Shown piece after piece: positions 60,592 to 64,000 of a stretch of DNA of 64,000 nt (its first letter is position 1; each line of letters opens with the position of its first letter). A model generated the notes under the pieces. The model was not told the DNA's origin, made no database searches, and worked only from the letters and a program-made list of their open reading frames with translations. The DNA lies in the NCBI RefSeq assembly GCF_044359855.1, contig NZ_CP132291.1, forward strand, positions 1,116,001-1,180,000, read 5' to 3'. A program made the position numbers and the translations under genes. This DNA is from Rummeliibacillus pycnus_A. GTDB lineage: Bacteria > Bacillota > Bacilli > Bacillales_A > Planococcaceae.

Positions 60592-61482
60592 TTATTCTCC
60601 GCGTAATGCGTCGATATTCTCTGGCGTATATTTTCCTGATCGGAACATTTCAATTTCGTATGCATATGGTGCTTTTTTGTTTTTAGCGTCTGTTCCTACC
60701 CATGGTGTTTCAAGGATTTTAGGAATTCCTGTAAAGGCATCATGGTGTACAATACGATGTAGAGCATCAAAGCCAATATGGCCAAATCCAATGTTTTCGT
60801 GACGGTCTTTTGCTGCACCACAAACATTTTTACTATCATTGATATGCAGTACTTTAATACGATCGACTCCAATGACTTTATCAAAATGTTCTAATACACC
60901 ATCAAAATCATTAATAATATCGTACCCTGCATCATGAGTATGGCAAGTGTCATAGCATACAGATAGGCGTTCATTATTTGTAACACCATCAATAATTTTC
61001 GCTAATTCTTCGAATGTACGGCCACATTCTGAACCTTTACCAGCCATTGTTTCTAATGCAATTTGAACTGGGTAATCGGCAGATAGTACTTCATTTAAGC
61101 CCTCAATAATTTTCGCGATTCCAACATCAGCACCAGCACCTACATGAGCTCCAGGGTGTAATACGATTTGCGTAGCACCAATTGCCGAAGTACGTTCGAT
61201 TTCTTTTTGCAAGAATTCCACACCAAGCGCAAATACTTCAGGTTTGGTAGTGTTCGCAAGATTAATGATATACGGAGCATGAACGACGATATTCGATAAA
61301 CCGTGCTGTTGCATATGCAGAAGTCCTGCCTCGATGTTCAATTCTTCAATAGGTTTACGACGGGTATTTTGAGGCGCTCCTGTATAAATCATAAAGGTAG
61401 AAGCACCATAAGAAGCTGCTTCCTCACTTGAAGCAAGGAGCATCTTCTTACCACTCATCGATACATGAGAACCAATTAACAT
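60592..61482 (-). CDS. nfo: endonuclease IV
   Basis: 296 residues. AP endonuclease of base-excision repair with three zinc ions: IGSHVSMSGKKM, VLHPGAHVGAGADVGI, ALETMAGKGSECG, CYDTCHTHDAGYDI and HINDSKNVCGAAKDRHENIG hold the ligands. AAAGGAGG precedes the ATG. 17 bases from cshB, as in B. subtilis yqfR-yqfS. Confidence 0.97.
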   Translation of the reverse strand: MLIGSHVSMSGKKMLLASSEEAASYGASTFMIYTGAPQNTRRKPIEELNIEAGLLHMQQHGLSNIVVHAPYIINLANTTKPEVFALGVEFLQKEIERTSAIGATQIVLHPGAHVGAGADVGIAKIIEGLNEVLSADYPVQIALETMAGKGSECGRTFEELAKIIDGVTNNERLSVCYDTCHTHDAGYDIINDFDGVLEHFDKVIGVDRIKVLHINDSKNVCGAAKDRHENIGFGHIGFDALHRIVHHDAFTGIPKILETPWVGTDAKNKKAPYAYEIEMFRSGKYTPENIDALRGE

Positions 61483-61499
61483 ATGGGTATATCCTCCTT

Positions 61500-62798
61500 T
61501 TAGCGTTGGCGGCGACGTTTTTTACGTTCTTTCTTCTTAATTTCTTCCATTTCCCAACGCATATTACGCTTGTATCCTGGTTTTACTTTTTTCGGCTTAC
61601 GTACTTTTGATTTTGCAATACGGTCGATTTCATCTGATTTTTTCTCACGTTTTTCACGTGCATGGCGTTCTTTCATTTCAACGATCTCGCCATTTTTGAT
61701 GTCTTTTGCAACAAATGGAATACCCATTTTTTCTACGCGTGCAATTGCATCTTCATCAGAAGGTTCGAAAATTGTGATCGCAACACCCTTATTACCCGCA
61801 CGTGCTGTACGACCAACACGGTGAATGAAGAATTCAAGATCTTGTGGTAATTCGTAGTTAATAACATGGCTAACCCCTGGAATATCAATACCACGAGCAG
61901 CTAGGTCTGTTGCAACGATGTATTGGAATTCTAGGTCACGAATTTGTTTCATCATTTTTTTACGATCACGTGGTGTTAAATCACCATGGATACGTCCAAC
62001 ACGATGTCCATTATTTGAAAGGAAATCAGCAACATAATCAGCTTGTTTACGTGTATTCGTAAAAATAATTGCTAGGTAAGGATTAATAGTATTCATTGTT
62101 TCAAGTAATTTACTATTTTTTGATTTACTACGTGTTGGAATTAAATAGAAATCAATGTTTTCTGCAACAGGGCGTTTATCATCCATATGTACATGGATTG
62201 GTGATGTCATATATTTTTTCAAGAAAGGTTGTAAGCTTTCTGGAATTGTTGCTGAGAACACATACATTTCAAGATTTTCAGGCATTTGTGATGCAAATTG
62301 ATCAATATCTTCGATAAAGCCCATATCAAATGCAAGATCTGCCTCGTCTATAACGAGCATTGAAGCTGTATGCACAAGTAACGCTTGTTCTTTAACTAAA
62401 TCACGAATTCGTCCTGGTGTACCAACGACAATTTGTGGTTGTGTTTTTAGTTTGTCGATAGAACGTTGCTTGTCCGTTCCTCCGATAAATAATTTTGAGT
62501 GAATATCTGTTCCTTCAATTAGCTTTTGAAGTTCGATATTAATTTGTGATGCAAGCTCACGAGTAGGAGCAGCAATAACAGCTTGTACCTCTTGTTTATC
62601 TTGTCGGATTCGTTCAACGATTGGGATTAAGAAACTGTGTGTTTTCCCTGTTCCTGTGTGGGCTTGGCCGATTGCACTTTTACCTTTGAGGATTAGTGGA
62701 ATCATTTCTTTTTGAATCGGGGTTGGCTCTGTAAAGCCTAATTTCTCTATAGCCTCTCGTAAAAAGGGCTGGAAATTATAATCTGTATATTTGGACAT
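61500..62798 (-). CDS. cshB: DEAD-box RNA helicase CshB
   Basis: 432 residues: Q motif PTPIQKEMIP, Walker A GQAHTGTGKTHSF, PTRELASQ, TPGRIRDL, VIDEAD, FSATIP, and the second domain with GDLTPRDRKKMM, DLAARGIDIPGVSHVINYELP and HRVGRTARAG. Basic tail KKERKKRRRQR. RNA remodelling at low temperature and in ribosome work is known for CshB. TAGGAGGG precedes the ATG. Confidence 0.96.
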   Translation of the reverse strand: MSKYTDYNFQPFLREAIEKLGFTEPTPIQKEMIPLILKGKSAIGQAHTGTGKTHSFLIPIVERIRQDKQEVQAVIAAPTRELASQINIELQKLIEGTDIHSKLFIGGTDKQRSIDKLKTQPQIVVGTPGRIRDLVKEQALLVHTASMLVIDEADLAFDMGFIEDIDQFASQMPENLEMYVFSATIPESLQPFLKKYMTSPIHVHMDDKRPVAENIDFYLIPTRSKSKNSKLLETMNTINPYLAIIFTNTRKQADYVADFLSNNGHRVGRIHGDLTPRDRKKMMKQIRDLEFQYIVATDLAARGIDIPGVSHVINYELPQDLEFFIHRVGRTARAGNKGVAITIFEPSDEDAIARVEKMGIPFVAKDIKNGEIVEMKERHAREKREKKSDEIDRIAKSKVRKPKKVKPGYKRNMRWEMEEIKKKERKKRRRQR

Positions 62799-62961
62799 AT
62801 ATTGTCCCTCCTAACTTACTACATTCATTGTAACACGATTCGTACATTAAGTAGACCATTTGCATATGATATCTATTAATAGAACATTCGTCAATTCCTC
62901 GTGACGATTTTTCCTATATTGTTTGATTCGTTTATTTTTTTAAAAATGAAAGGAGAATCTT

Positions 62962-63894
62962 ATGGTTTACCCATCCTATTTCCCTTACGGTAATCCTTAT
63001 CAAGGAAGTTTTAATCCATATCCTATGCAACAAATGATGCGGCCAATGCCTTCACCAGGAAGATTTGGTAATGTCGCTAGTGGTCCACCTGCTACTCCTA
63101 GAGGTTTTGGTAATTTTGGTAATGCCGCTCAAGCTATTCCTAGAGGGCCAGGTAATTTTGCTAATGCAGCCCAAGCTATTCCTAGGGGCCCAGGTAATTT
63201 TGCAGGTCCTGCTCAAGCTATCCCTAGGGGCCCAGGCAATTTTACAGGTCTCTCTCAAGCTATCCCTAGAGGACCAGGTAATTTTGCAGGTCCCGCTCAA
63301 GCTCCCCCTAGAGGACCAGGTAATTTTGCAGGTCCCGCTCAAGCGTTAGCAAGAGGTGTAACTAATTTTAATAATGCAGGAAAAGTGGCGGATGCAGCAG
63401 GGAATGCTGCGGGATCAGCAAGAGCATTTGCTAGAGATATGGGTTTTGGTGGTGCGGCTAGAGCTGCTAGAGCTGCCGAGGCAGCGAATGCTGCTGCAAA
63501 TGCGGCGAATGCTGCAAATGCGGCCGGAGGTGCAGGAAACTCTCTTGGAAGCTTTGCTAAGATTGAGCAATATTTAAACACAGCTGATCAATTTTTTAAC
63601 ACAGCTCAAAAATTCACTCCTATGGTGAAGCAATTCTCTCCTATGTTCCAAAATTTGCCTGCACTTTACCGGATGTATAAAGGCTTCCAGTCAATTCCTA
63701 ATGCGAACTCGCCAACAGCCCCTGCTCAAGGTGGCGGAAAAGAACCAAGAGGACCTTTAAAATATATACTTGGAAGAAATAGAAGACAACAACAACAACA
63801 ACCTCAATCGCAATCACAACGATCACAGCAACCTCAGCAATTTACACAACAAACTCGCCCTTCAACTCCTCGTATATTCCAACCCCCTTTTTAA
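62962..63894 (+). CDS. yqfQ: YqfQ/VrrA-family repeat protein
   Basis: 310 residues of low complexity. A Pro/Tyr/Gly-rich start (YPSYFPYGNPYQGSFNPYP), then a tandem 14-residue repeat with core QAIPRGPGNFAGPA (residues 56-139). An Ala/Asn-rich stretch (about 170-195) and a conserved-looking core (FAKIEQYLNTADQFFNTAQK, LYRMYKGFQSIPN) follow, and it ends with a Gln-rich tail. The core and place next to ispH and cshB match YqfQ, the family of B. anthracis VrrA, known for repeat-length variation. Role unknown. AAAGGAG precedes the ATG. Confidence 0.85.
   Translation: MVYPSYFPYGNPYQGSFNPYPMQQMMRPMPSPGRFGNVASGPPATPRGFGNFGNAAQAIPRGPGNFANAAQAIPRGPGNFAGPAQAIPRGPGNFTGLSQAIPRGPGNFAGPAQAPPRGPGNFAGPAQALARGVTNFNNAGKVADAAGNAAGSARAFARDMGFGGAARAARAAEAANAAANAANAANAAGGAGNSLGSFAKIEQYLNTADQFFNTAQKFTPMVKQFSPMFQNLPALYRMYKGFQSIPNANSPTAPAQGGGKEPRGPLKYILGRNRRQQQQQPQSQSQRSQQPQQFTQQTRPSTPRIFQPPF
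63127..63378 (+). repeat. 42-bp in-frame tandem repeat in yqfQ
   Basis: Five good units (63127-63336) and a degenerate sixth. The unit begins GCTCAAGCTATTCCTAGAGG and encodes 14 residues. Units differ by a few bases, mostly third positions; AIP changes to APP in unit five. Confidence 0.92.
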
Positions 63895-63911
63895 CGAACT
63901 AGACGATTATT

Positions 63912-63940
63912 TTGTATTCAATTCCTGAGTCCGTTATAAT
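63912..63940 (+). promoter_or_regulatory. sigma-A promoter of ispH
   Basis: TTGTAT, 17-bp spacer, TATAAT, ending 33 bases before the ispH start. Confidence 0.65.
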
Positions 63941-63973
63941 AATACGTAGCGAGCATTGAAAGGAGTTCGAATC

Positions 63974-64000
63974 ATGGAAGTCATTAAAATCACACCAAGA
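63974..64000 (+). CDS. ispH: 4-hydroxy-3-methylbut-2-enyl diphosphate reductase, first nine codons
   Basis: GAAAGGAG precedes the ATG, and the nine codons read MEVIKITPR, matching B. subtilis IspH (MDVIKISPR). The gene runs off the window. In B. subtilis ispH (yqfP) also lies beside yqfQ. It makes the last MEP-pathway step, with ispG 28 kb to the left. Confidence 0.85.

Noticed and set aside
63052..63342. Repeat-rich frames on both strands inside yqfQ
   Set aside because: Shadows produced by the 42-bp in-frame repeat.
63127..63378. CRISPR array
   Set aside because: Repeats are contiguous, in frame with yqfQ and have no spacers.

Overview
The window is low-GC Firmicute DNA, and gene content and order point to the Bacillaceae/Planococcaceae. 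Much of it follows the Bacillus subtilis yqh-yqg-yqf chromosome segment: efp, pepQ-type peptidase, aroQ, yqhR, yqhQ, lipM, yqhL, gcvPB-gcvPA-gcvT, comG, yqgY, yqgX, yqgW, yqgU, ltaS, yqgQ, yqgN, rpmG, phoU, pstB, pbpA, sodA, yqgC, yqgB, ispG, yqfW, zur, yqfT, nfo, cshB, yqfQ, ispH. Two details resemble relatives outside B. subtilis: aroK lies between the comG and gcv operons as in staphylococci, and znuC-znuB-zur lies beside the nfo region as in Listeria. A Planococcaceae genome of the Lysinibacillus/Rummeliibacillus/Kurthia type is my best guess, made without any database search.

Layout. 1-1.5 kb: a decayed spoIIIAC-like fragment where the spoIIIA operon should follow efp, then a lipoprotein and a mosaic of intergenic repeats. 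1.5-10.6 kb: efp, peptidase, aroQ, small membrane proteins, a HAD phosphatase, a B12-dependent ribonucleotide reductase with a pair of NrdR-like boxes, octanoyltransferase lipM and rhodanese yqhL. 11-15.2 kb: glycine cleavage operon under a tandem glycine riboswitch with a terminator platform. 15.3-19.8 kb: aroK and the seven-gene comG DNA-uptake pseudopilus operon. 20-28.4 kb: an Fe-S-type winged-helix regulator, small DUF proteins, a candidate about 100-nt small RNA, lipoteichoic acid synthase and housekeeping genes. 28.8-37.6 kb: phoU-pstB with a broken pstA remnant, PBP2-type transpeptidase, sodA and ispG. 37.6-39.5 kb: a gene-poor stretch with broken small reading frames. 39.5-41.9 kb: zinc uptake znuC-znuB-zur behind a near-consensus Zur box, then yqfT.

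42-60.3 kb is an accessory insertion inside the conserved order, between yqfT and nfo. It contains a leucine/isovalerate catabolic operon (yngJ-I-H-HB-G-F-E) with a TetR regulator and a palindromic operator. Next come small enzymes (racemase-like, DinB, Nudix, peptidase E, GNAT). Then come a V4R plus PucR-type regulator and an HpaB-family flavin monooxygenase whose upstream regions share an inverted repeat. A kinase-like phosphotransferase and an amidohydrolase complete it. 60.5-64 kb returns to the core: nfo, cshB, the repeat-rich VrrA/YqfQ protein and the first nine codons of ispH.

I found no phage, CRISPR, insertion sequence, tRNA or rRNA. The most interesting points are the reduced spoIIIA and pst loci, the aromatic-sensing regulator/monooxygenase pair with shared inverted repeats, and the orphan small RNA candidate. 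None amounts to a proven new system.
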